Both the position numbers and the translations under genes were made by a program. 64,000 bases of DNA from positions 958,858 to 1,022,857 of the forward strand of contig NZ_CAKLBP010000001.1 in assembly GCF_920984665.1 (NCBI RefSeq), in the 5' to 3' direction. Every line of letters begins with the position of its first letter. Position 1 is the first letter of the stretch. The notes beneath the pieces were generated by a model. It did no database searches. It was not told the DNA's origin and worked only from the letters and a program-made list of their open reading frames with translations. This stretch comes from Pedobacter sp. Leaf170. GTDB lineage: Bacteria; Bacteroidota; Bacteroidia; Sphingobacteriales; Sphingobacteriaceae. Of the stretch, positions 9,055 to 16,180 are shown piece after piece.

Positions 9055-9744
9055 GTGAAGCGATTAGCGAATATAGTTTTAATTTTATGTTGTACAACTC
9101 AACTGTTCGCTCAATCCGAGAATGCTGGATGGGTTTTTATCAGCCATAAGCAATCATTAAGTGAAAAGCTAGATATACGGGCAGACTTTCAGTTGCGTTC
9201 TGCAGATAAATTGAGTTTTTTATCAGGAATTTTATTGCGTGGTGCGTTGAGTTATAACCTAAACAAGCAAAATTCTATTGCACTTGGCTATGCTTATCTA
9301 GGAAGTTGGGAATATGAGCAAAATATTAAAATCAGTTCAGGGGAGCAAAGAATATTTGAACAATACCTGAACCAACATTCATTTGGTAAAATAGAAGGAA
9401 ATTTAAGGCTCCGGTTAGAACAGCGTTTTATGCAAGAAGACGGTGAAACTAATTTTTCTTTAAGAGGAAGAATTTTTTTAAGTGCTCAAATACCAATATT
9501 TGCGATTGAGGATTTCAGTAGAGGTATTTACACAGGTTTACAAGATGAATTTTTTATGAATTTGCAAAATAAAGAAAACGTAAACGAAAGCTTTTTTGAC
9601 CAAAATAGGCTATTTGTTTCATTAGGATACCGTTGGAACAAAAAGATAGATACCGAATTTGGTTATATGTATTGGAGACAAAAGGAACAAGCAGGCATTA
9701 TTAATAGAAATATCTGGCAGTTAATGGTTACCACAAGTTTCTAA
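9055..9744 (+). CDS. DUF2490 outer-membrane-like protein
   Basis: This 229-residue protein has a signal peptide (MKRLANIVLILCCTTQLFAQ). Alternating hydrophobic and aromatic strands follow, typical of a small beta-barrel: GILLRGALSYNLNKQNSIAL, LRLRLEQRFM, FVSLGYRWNKKIDTEFGYMY and a C-terminal QLMVTTSF ending in Phe. This matches DUF2490, a Bacteroidota family of unknown role. The start is GTG at 9055. The ATG two bases earlier is out of frame and stops at once. It stands alone with long gaps on both sides. Confidence 0.8.
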   Translation: MKRLANIVLILCCTTQLFAQSENAGWVFISHKQSLSEKLDIRADFQLRSADKLSFLSGILLRGALSYNLNKQNSIALGYAYLGSWEYEQNIKISSGEQRIFEQYLNQHSFGKIEGNLRLRLEQRFMQEDGETNFSLRGRIFLSAQIPIFAIEDFSRGIYTGLQDEFFMNLQNKENVNESFFDQNRLFVSLGYRWNKKIDTEFGYMYWRQKEQAGIINRNIWQLMVTTSF

Positions 9745-10054
9745 ATAAACTAATATACCTACCTTTGATATTAAACTCGGTATCCTTCACAACCATCCGC
9801 CAACTAATTTTCTCATCAGCACGTTCAAAAGTATTCCCATCACCATTAATTTTAGTTCAAGTTCAAATGATCGCTAAAGTTGGCAATAGTTGGTTAATAG
9901 GTCAATCAAGTATGGTTTATCCAATAAAACTTTAAGATAATATTAATTATTTTAACAGTCTCAAAAAACGAAGGTATCGGATAATTTCCACTTCGTTCAC
10001 CGTAATCACCAACTTTCGTTAAACTCATAATATGCTAGTAGATTAGATTGTATT
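9745..10054. other. 310-bp gap with weak repeated half-sites
   Basis: No gene is seen. The sequence at 9967-10020 contains AACGAAG, then CTTCGTT, then CTTTCGTT at centre spacings of about 24 and 23 bp. This resembles, weakly, the spaced palindromes upstream of the ATPase genes in this region, but it is not followed by an ATPase start. Confidence 0.4.
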
Positions 10055-10237
10055 TTAACTAGCGATCAGCCGTCGAAAGTTTCTGTCTATCGACTTCTTA
10101 ATTTGACTTACAGATTTTATGAAATCTTCCTTTATAAATTCCCACTCCTTCTTACGTAAACATATTGGGTTGAAATCCTGATCGGCTCTTGAAAAATTGG
10201 TAAAATTTTTGAGAATCAATTCTAAATTCCATTTCTG
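10055..10237 (-). pseudogene. unrecognised C-terminal coding fragment
   Basis: The minus strand is open for about 60 codons ending at the TAA at 10055-10057. It contains LILKNFTNFSRADQDFNPI and EWEFIKEDFIKSVSQIKKSI. It is charged and helical and looks like real protein, but it does not match the end of the COG1672 ATPase family. It overlaps in another frame the point where the ATPase fragment upstream breaks off, so it is probably the tail of a different gene joined by a deletion. The family is not recognised. Confidence 0.4.
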
Positions 10238-10356
10238 AAAAGGAATGTTTTACCTACATGCCTCCTTCCGTAGATTGCCACCAGCTCTTCATCCCCGGAT
10301 TTTGCTATCTCCAGCAATAACTTTTTTTCTGTTGACCGCCCGATTATTGTTTCCAT
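10222..10356 (-). pseudogene. COG1672-type AAA ATPase, N-terminal fragment
   Basis: From the ATG at 10356 the minus strand encodes METIIGRSTEKKLLLEIAKS followed by GDEELVAIYGRRHVGKTF. This aligns along its length with the start of the intact ATPase at 13911-15344 (MELLIGRIAEKKILSEALAS; VFGRRRVGKTF). The P-loop falls at the same residues (30-37). His replaces Arg before VGKT. The frame leaves the family after TF (about residue 38) and stops at residue 45. Everything after the P-loop is lost: the Walker B motif, the winged helix and the C-terminal nuclease-like domain. The upstream operator-like repeats (10397-10490) are still intact. Confidence 0.8.
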
Positions 10357-10396
10357 CTTCTCTTTGTTTGTATGACAACGAAAAGCATTATATATA

Positions 10397-10490
10397 ACTT
10401 ATGGCGCAGTATAAGATTTGAAAGTGCGCCATAACTATGTTTTTTAATCCACTTATGGCGGGATATTAATTTTTATAATGCGCCATAACT
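10397..10490 (-). promoter_or_regulatory. paired long-spaced inverted repeats upstream of the ATPase fragment
   Basis: There are two 40-bp units, 10397-10436 and 10451-10490. In each, the arms TTATGGCGC and GCGCCATAA are separated by 18-19 bp; one arm of the distal unit has a single mismatch (TTATGGCGG). The four half-sites are centred at 10403, 10430, 10457 and 10484, exactly 27 bp apart with alternating orientation. The unit centres are 54 bp apart. The nearer unit ends 40 bp before the ATG. The arrangement is what one expects of an operator bound cooperatively by a dimer or multimer. Confidence 0.75.
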
Positions 10491-10908
10491 ATATTTTTAA
10501 ATTCAAGTTGGTAGGGCTCTACGTGAAAATGAACTGATGCCAGTAAAAGTTCTGATATCATCAATAACAATACCTGCCCAAATGCAAGCTTGGTAATTTT
10601 TACAAATAATCCTTGACTTTGAAAGCAATCCGCTTATTTTTTTTTTAGAACGCTCTTTACTATACCTTATCAGACTAATAAAATGAACATTACTACATTC
10701 TTTGGGAAACCGATGAAAACATGAGTAAAGACTTAAATACCGGATTTACTCGAATCAGCTTAGAGAACTGTAACAGTTCGTCTAGAAATTACAGGCGTTG
10801 GTCTAGCAGTTACTCATGCTGGTATAATATAAGTTTTTTGCCTGAAACGTTTGATGGACAGCTGCGTCTCAATAACAAACAATAGCAAAAACCTAAAATA
10901 TAAAAGAT
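10491..10908. other. 418-bp gap, nothing recognised beyond a likely promoter
   Basis: No credible gene on either strand. The last 100 bases lead to the GIN-domain gene and should contain its promoter (TATAATATAAG near 10830 is a candidate). No IS end or structured RNA is seen. Confidence 0.45.
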
Positions 10909-11520
10909 ATGAAAACTTTAGCAAAAACAATATTCGCAGCAGCATTAACAAGCTTAGTATTAACTTCATTAGCAATGGCAACTTTTGCCGCTGAGCCAGT
11001 TAAAGCAGAAACAAAAACTGCTTCATTATCAAAATTTAACAGAATCTGGGTAAGCGGGAATGTGAAAATCGTCTTAACCCAAGGTGACAAACAAAAGATA
11101 GAAGGTGAGCGCAACTATGACGTCGCAAAAACTTCTGTATCAACCGACGGAAAAACCTTATTTATCAATTCAGAAGCAACCAGTCAGGTCATACTTAATA
11201 TCACGGTAAAAGATTTAGAAAGGATTGAAGCTTATGGTCAATCAGTTGTGGTCACCAGCAATTATTTCGATGTAAAATACCTACAGTTATTCTTGAACCA
11301 GAGTGCTACAGCGAGGATTAAAGCTAATGCAGGCACTTTATATACTATCGTTAAGGATGAGGCGGTATTAAAATTAAATGGTACTGCCAGTCAAAGTACA
11401 ATGATCGCGAGCAACTTGAAAAACGTAAAATTAGCCGACTTTGCCAGTCTTAAATCAGAATCATATGCTTCTGAAGCGATCATGGAAGCGCAGCAAAATG
11501 CAATGGTTTTAGCAAAATAA
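10909..11520 (+). CDS. secreted GIN-domain protein (DUF2807-like)
   Basis: This 203-residue protein has a clear signal peptide (MKTLAKTIFAAALTSLVLTS, cleaved near ATFAAE). The mature part starts LSKFNRIWVSGNVKIVLTQG and includes LFINSEATSQVILNITVKDL and ERIEAYGQSVVVTSN. This is the repeating beta-helix-like pattern of GIN domains (head GIN domain, putative autotransporter adhesin). Related proteins usually have about 230-250 residues, so this is slightly short. The molecular role of the family is not established. It is monocistronic, with a strong terminator 24 bp after the stop. Confidence 0.82.
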   Translation: MKTLAKTIFAAALTSLVLTSLAMATFAAEPVKAETKTASLSKFNRIWVSGNVKIVLTQGDKQKIEGERNYDVAKTSVSTDGKTLFINSEATSQVILNITVKDLERIEAYGQSVVVTSNYFDVKYLQLFLNQSATARIKANAGTLYTIVKDEAVLKLNGTASQSTMIASNLKNVKLADFASLKSESYASEAIMEAQQNAMVLAK

Positions 11521-11544
11521 AAAATATAGACCAAATTGGTTGAA

Positions 11545-11567
11545 GCCACCCATTGGGTGGCTTTTTT
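11545..11567 (+). terminator. Rho-independent terminator after the GIN-domain gene
   Basis: The stem GCCACCC / GGGTGGC with loop ATT (11545-11561) is followed by six T. It ends the single-gene transcript of the GIN-domain protein. Confidence 0.9.
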
Positions 11568-11799
11568 GCTTTTGGGGTTGGTTTCAAGAAGATGTGAATA
11601 CTTTTGGTTTACCTCATCCTAAAATTTGAATATAACCAAGATGAAAAGATCGATCAATACTTTATGATTTACTTTAAACTATATAGTTTCTCTTACACCT
11701 TTTTTATCCCTAACATCCAGTCTTTCCGTCTGTCCGTTTGGAGAAACCCCGGGATTATCAGCTAAAAAAGCTATTTTTGAGTACATCTTTATTTGAAAA

Positions 11800-13497
11800 A
11801 TGAAAGACGAAATTACCAGCAGGAATTTTAAAACCAAATTGGATAGTGAGCTTATCAAAAAATCACAGCGATGTAGAGTAAGAGAGTGTGATGAGGTTAA
11901 GGCTGGAAATTTCGAGGCCTACGTTGATGAACTTGATAAAAGTTATGACGTGAGCTTACAGTTAGAAAAAGGTGCCGTGATCAACTCTACTTGTGAATGC
12001 AAAAGTAATCTCTCATTCTGCCAGCATAAGATTGCACTTTTAGCTTTTATTTCCAAAGGGATGAAGCCAGCCGCTAAGCTCACTGTCAGCAAAAAGATTG
12101 ACCCTGTAAACCAAGCCATAGAGCAAGCTGATCCCGTAAAAATCAAAGAATGGGTATTAAAGACGTTGAAAAAAAACAAGGATCTGAGTATTGCTTTTAT
12201 GAACGAATTCTCTAGTAAATCTGAGAATTATACACCAGCAGAAATTATTGCTTTAACTTATGATACTGTAAAGGCTGTGATAGGTAAAAGACGAAAAGCC
12301 GAAGTTGTTGAAGTTAAAAAGATTATCGATCTGTGGACCGAACTGCATAAGCCAATTTTAGTTCGATACTTTGCTGAGCCTGCTAATGAAAATTATTTTA
12401 TACAGATTCATACTGTAATTGACACTATTGTTGAATACAAATATCGAATACTAACCAATAGTAAAAGGTTGGAGACCTATTTCAAACAAGTCTTAATTCA
12501 GGTAGAAGAAGTTGTAGCAAATATTAGAGATGATGAGGCCTGGAATAAGTGCATGACCTATTTTTCAAACAAATTTTTTCTGGATGGGTATGGTGGGATT
12601 CGCCGCGAGTACACGAATATGTTTGTGCATATATTTAATACATCCTCAGTCCAGAGGCGTTTCAAGATAGCGGGGATTATAGAGAAAATATATCAGTCCA
12701 GGAAGGATGAAAGAGCCGAGGATTCAAAAGAATTATTGCAGTTGTTGCTGCATATGGTTGTAGTCAATAAAAATTTCCTAGAATATAAGGATACATTCCG
12801 GCCCATCAGGCATGCTATTGTGTATAATATTAAGCTGATAGATGCGCTAATCGAGCTTGGAGAGTTGAATACTGCAGAGACCTACTGTACTCAGCAAATG
12901 GGCGAAAATACCACTTCAAAATATGATTTGGATTATATTGTGAGATTGAAACAGATTTATACCCAAACAAAAGATAATAAGAAACTTGCCGGAGTTCTTT
13001 CAAGGGAATTGCTGTACAAGCCTAACTTTGACAACTATACCTTTGTTCTTGCCAATATTCAACCTGAGGCCCAATTTAAACAGTGGAGAAATCAGGTTTT
13101 GGCAAATGCAAGACAGCTTGCAGGTTTTCAAAAAAATGCTGCAGATTTTTCTTTAGCGTTAAGAAATTTGGAGGGGGATTTTAAAGGGCTGTTAGCATAT
13201 CTGGATGAAACTGCAGATTATGACAGTATCGTCCTTTACACCAAGCAGTTAGTCCTACATTCGTCAGAAGCATTTATGAAAAGGCTTATTACCAAAATTG
13301 ATAGTGACCGTGATAATAGGCTGAACATGGATAATCCTGCTAAGCTTGAAGAGATATTAGAAAGGATATATCAAATAGCAGCTTTAAAATATGGGGTAGA
13401 AAATCTAATGCTTATAGTGAAGGAGAGAGAAAAGGTTTATAGGACATGGGCCAATTTATTCGTGAAATATGTGGGCAGAAAGTCGTCAGCCAGTTAA
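11800..13497 (+). CDS. SWIM zinc-finger protein
   Basis: This 565-residue protein carries a SWIM motif at about residues 66-77: CECKSNLSFCQHKIALL, with the CxC...CxH ligand pattern. The region before it (VRECDEVKAGNFEAYVDELD) fits the usual SWIM lead-in. The remaining 480 residues are helical and repeat-like, rich in Leu, Lys and Glu, and show no enzyme motif that I recognise. SWIM proteins often partner with SNF2 or other helicases and may bind DNA or protein. Here there is no helicase beside it; the neighbours are a GIN protein and, convergently, the COG1672-type ATPase. The role is unknown. Confidence 0.8.
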   Translation: MKDEITSRNFKTKLDSELIKKSQRCRVRECDEVKAGNFEAYVDELDKSYDVSLQLEKGAVINSTCECKSNLSFCQHKIALLAFISKGMKPAAKLTVSKKIDPVNQAIEQADPVKIKEWVLKTLKKNKDLSIAFMNEFSSKSENYTPAEIIALTYDTVKAVIGKRRKAEVVEVKKIIDLWTELHKPILVRYFAEPANENYFIQIHTVIDTIVEYKYRILTNSKRLETYFKQVLIQVEEVVANIRDDEAWNKCMTYFSNKFFLDGYGGIRREYTNMFVHIFNTSSVQRRFKIAGIIEKIYQSRKDERAEDSKELLQLLLHMVVVNKNFLEYKDTFRPIRHAIVYNIKLIDALIELGELNTAETYCTQQMGENTTSKYDLDYIVRLKQIYTQTKDNKKLAGVLSRELLYKPNFDNYTFVLANIQPEAQFKQWRNQVLANARQLAGFQKNAADFSLALRNLEGDFKGLLAYLDETADYDSIVLYTKQLVLHSSEAFMKRLITKIDSDRDNRLNMDNPAKLEEILERIYQIAALKYGVENLMLIVKEREKVYRTWANLFVKYVGRKSSAS

Positions 13498-13910
13498 GTC
13501 TTCTAAGTTTAAATGGTGGAGAAAAAAATCAGAACAGAAAATAAGTTATTTCAACAGCGAGATTTTGCCTTACAATTCTCTAGGAAAAGGTGCGTCGATA
13601 AAATCTGAAGAACCAATATCATCATAAATCAAATAAGTAAGATTGTAATTAGTGTAAAGGCCCTAATGATGTTTGGCTCCGCAAAAATTAATCACTACAT
13701 ATCGTCACGAAATTAGCTTATATAGATTAATAATTTGACATAGAATTAGGGTAGATGTTGAAATTCCTGTAACAGAATTAGGGTAAATATTTGCAATTCC
13801 TGTAATAGAATTAGGGTAAATGCAAGGTGTTTACCTAAAATTTTGTTTTTTTAGTGGACAAAACAACCTAATAAAAACAGCATTTTGAATCCCTTTTTAA
13901 TTACCTTGTA
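13498..13910. other. 413-bp gap holding a tandem repeat
   Basis: No gene is seen. This is the convergent gap between the SWIM gene and the ATPase gene. The only structure is the 32/33-bp repeat at 13743-13818, listed separately. Confidence 0.5.
13743..13818. repeat. tandem 32/33-bp direct repeat, two full copies and one partial
   Basis: GAATTAGGGTA starts at 13743, 13775 and 13808 (spacing 32 and 33). Between the copies AATTCCTGTAA starts at 13762 and 13795 (spacing 33). A short inverted repeat (GGTAAA...TTTACC) follows the third copy at about 13814-13834. It lies 3' of the ATPase gene and might be an operator-like array left from another locus. It has too few copies, and its intervals are too similar, to be CRISPR. 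Confidence 0.65.
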
Positions 13911-15344
13911 CTAAGACACAAACAAATCATCCATGGTAACTTCGTTCTGTACCAGACCAATAGAATACATATTGTCTTTGGTGCCATAGGTTGTAACCAT
14001 GGCTAGGAAAAGTGCTTTTTTAGTTTTACTCTCCCGACGAAATATATCAAGTTTGTTCTTTAACTCAGTCGCATAGGTTTTATCTATGGCAAACTCAGCA
14101 TTTGAGAACTTCATTTCACATATGCTTATCACGTTATCCTGTCTGTCCAGCAAAAGATCGATCTGTGCACCATTTCCATCTTTAGGAGAATGCCGCCAAG
14201 CTGATGTTTCCGTGAACACCCCAGAAATGCCCAGCGCTTTCTTAATATTGTCCGTATGCTTCATGCAGATCCCTTCAAAGGCATAACCACTCCAACTCCT
14301 CCAGGAAGACGTCGATGATTTTTTTAGCCATGTGCCTGCACCGGTGGCGCGGGAATGTTCGATAAATTTAAGATAGAAAAGGCTGTATTCATCGCTAAGC
14401 TTGTAAATGCTCTGATTGGCATTCTTCTGGAAAGGCAGGTGCGGAGTAATGAAGCCAGACTCCACAAGTTCCTCAAGTAAAAGACTGGTGGTTCCTCCAC
14501 TCTGTAGGTTGCATTCCGCAATGATTTCGTTTCTTGTTAATCCCGATGGTTTGTCGGCGAGTGCTTTGACTACGGAAATGTGCCTGTCTGCGTTTTCGAA
14601 AAGAGAACGGTATAGGTTTGCGAATTCTGTTGATAAGAGACCATCCTTGGTGAAGCAAAGCCTGTCAATGACCTGTGTAGCACTTTCCCCTTTTTTCAGT
14701 TCTTTCAGGTAATGGGGGACACCGCCCATTGCCATAAAAATGGTTAGCACCTGGTAACGGTCAATATGGATATTATTACTTTTTAGGTACTGTTCTGTTT
14801 CGTGCAATGTGAAAGGTAACAGGCGGATTTTACGCGTTAAGCGATTGTGCAGGCCTCCTTTGCTATTGACAACTTTTTTGATCATCCAAGTAGCAGCAGA
14901 TCCACAAATAGTAACAATCAGGTTTGGCTGTTGAGAGGCCCATTGGTTCCAAAAATATTCAAATGCAGAAAGAAAGCCAGATTTATGCGAACTTAGCCAA
15001 GGGAACTCATCAAAGAAAATTACAGCTTTTCTTTTTTTTAATATAGGGGCTGCAAATTCCTTGAGTTGCCAGAAAGCTTCCGTCCAGTTCCTAGGAGCTG
15101 CAGGAGTTAATCCTGAGCCTAATGCATCTTCGATAGCCTTGCTGAAATTGAGTAATTGCTCGCTAGCTTTCGCGTCGTGAACTCCCGACAGTTCAAAAAT
15201 GAGCTGTTTCTGGAAGACCGATCGGATCAAGAAAGTTTTTCCAACTCTTCTCCTGCCAAACACTGCTAAGAGCTCTGATGAGGACGAAGCAAGCGCCTCT
15301 GACAATATTTTCTTTTCCGCTATTCTTCCGATGAGCAATTCCAT
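13911..15344 (-). CDS. COG1672-type AAA ATPase with C-terminal PD-(D/E)xK-like domain
   Basis: This 477-residue protein has an N-terminal ATPase_2-type domain. Walker A is GRRRVGKT at residues 30-37, Walker B is VIFFDE at 108-113, and the sensor strand is TICGSA near 146-150. A winged-helix-like region follows at about 250-310. The C-terminal domain has E357, D396 in AQIDLLLD, and E410-M-K412, the layout of a PD-(D/E)xK nuclease fold (DUF234 type). Family members are widespread in Bacteria and Archaea and their function is not settled. Directly upstream are two spaced palindromes overlapping the promoter. The protein, having a winged helix, is a candidate for binding them. Beyond them lies the broken 5' edge of a PfpI-like gene, as if this unit had been inserted there. 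Confidence 0.85.
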   Translation of the reverse strand: MELLIGRIAEKKILSEALASSSSELLAVFGRRRVGKTFLIRSVFQKQLIFELSGVHDAKASEQLLNFSKAIEDALGSGLTPAAPRNWTEAFWQLKEFAAPILKKRKAVIFFDEFPWLSSHKSGFLSAFEYFWNQWASQQPNLIVTICGSAATWMIKKVVNSKGGLHNRLTRKIRLLPFTLHETEQYLKSNNIHIDRYQVLTIFMAMGGVPHYLKELKKGESATQVIDRLCFTKDGLLSTEFANLYRSLFENADRHISVVKALADKPSGLTRNEIIAECNLQSGGTTSLLLEELVESGFITPHLPFQKNANQSIYKLSDEYSLFYLKFIEHSRATGAGTWLKKSSTSSWRSWSGYAFEGICMKHTDNIKKALGISGVFTETSAWRHSPKDGNGAQIDLLLDRQDNVISICEMKFSNAEFAIDKTYATELKNKLDIFRRESKTKKALFLAMVTTYGTKDNMYSIGLVQNEVTMDDLFVS

Positions 15345-15381
15345 ATTTCTTCTTCCAAAAGATTAAAACAATTTTATCCGC

Positions 15382-15469
15382 AGCCAAAACATGGTTCAAA
15401 TATAGTGTTTTGGCTATGGATAAAAAAATATCTTCAGCCAAAACGTATATAAAATGAGTTGATTTGGCT
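15382..15469 (-). promoter_or_regulatory. paired long-spaced inverted repeats and promoter upstream of the ATPase gene
   Basis: There are two 34-bp units, 15382-15415 and 15436-15469. In each, the arms AGCCAAAAC and GTTTTGGCT are 16 bp apart; one arm of the distal unit has a single mismatch (GATTTGGCT). The unit centres are 54 bp apart, exactly as upstream of the ATPase fragment at 10356, although the arm sequence is unrelated. The nearer unit ends 37 bp before the ATG. On the minus strand a perfect -7 box TATATTTG (15397-15404) lies at the centre of the nearer unit. A T-run about 19 bp before it could serve as the -33 element. Binding of both arms would therefore cover the promoter. Confidence 0.78.
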
Positions 15470-15962
15470 GGATCACTGGGTCAAACCTCCGCTATTTGGA
15501 TGATGAGGTAGCCAAACATGCTTTTTCACATACGGTGCCACTGAACCAGCTTTCTGCATCGGAATATGATGTCGTATTTTATCCGGGCGGTCATGGACCT
15601 ATTTGGGATCTGGCCAGGGATAATGACAGCGGGATATTGATATTTGATTTTCTGGATGCTGGCAAACCAGTTGGAATGGTATGGCACGGGCATGCGCCCC
15701 TAATCAGTGCGGAAGGCAAGCGTTCAGGATTTTTACGGGTAAACGGGTTGCCGCCTTTAGTGATATGGAAGAAAAGCTGGTGGGCAGAGCGGGCAATGTG
15801 CTCTATCTACTGGAGGAGACGTTGGGAAAACTTGGCGCGGATGTGAAAACGGCACTGGTGCCTTTTCTCTCTCATGTAGAAGTGGGTGGGCTGCTGGTAA
15901 CGGGACAAAACCCGCTTTCGGCCGGACTTACGGCAAGGGCACTGATTGAGCTGCTGGATTAA
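15470..15962 (+). pseudogene. DJ-1/PfpI-family glutamine amidotransferase-like protein, truncated and frameshifted
   Basis: In one frame the sequence reads LDDEVAKHAFSHTVPLNQLS, DVVFYPGGHGPIWDLA and KPVGMVWHGHAPLI. After about 15730 the family continues in a different frame: TGKRVAAFSDMEEKLVG, VLYLLEETLGKLGADV and GLLVTGQNPLSAGLTARALI. This is the Hsp31/PfpI type. The nucleophile elbow reads VWHGHA, with Trp where the family has the catalytic Cys (VCHGPA), so activity is lost even apart from the frameshift. The first 70 or so residues are missing. Open coding begins immediately beside the outer palindrome of the ATPase gene (15469). The 5' part is not found on the far side of the ATPase gene. 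Confidence 0.82.
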
Positions 15963-15977
15963 GAATTGATGTATTGT

Positions 15978-16016
15978 TTGGTAAAGGCACCATTCATTTG
16001 GTGCCTTTACTGTTTT
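15978..16016 (+). terminator. terminator after the PfpI-like pseudogene
   Basis: The inverted repeat GGTAAAGGCACC / GGTGCCTTTACT with a loop of about 8 bases is followed by GTTTTT. It sits about 20 bp after the old stop codon. Confidence 0.8.
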
Positions 16017-16180
16017 TGATCTTTTTGGTGAATTGATTTTATTTTTGAGATGCGCAACCGGTAATGCTTTTGCTCATTTATGAAATAGAAGGCGCATCCA
16101 TTTATTTGCTCAGATCGCTGATTTAGATTTTATCAAAACATTATAATTAATAGAGGTTAAATTCACAGTAATGCGCTATA

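Noticed and set aside
13743..13818. Possible short CRISPR array
   Set aside because: Only three copies, the intervals between them are themselves repeated (AATTCCTGTAA), and no cas genes are present.
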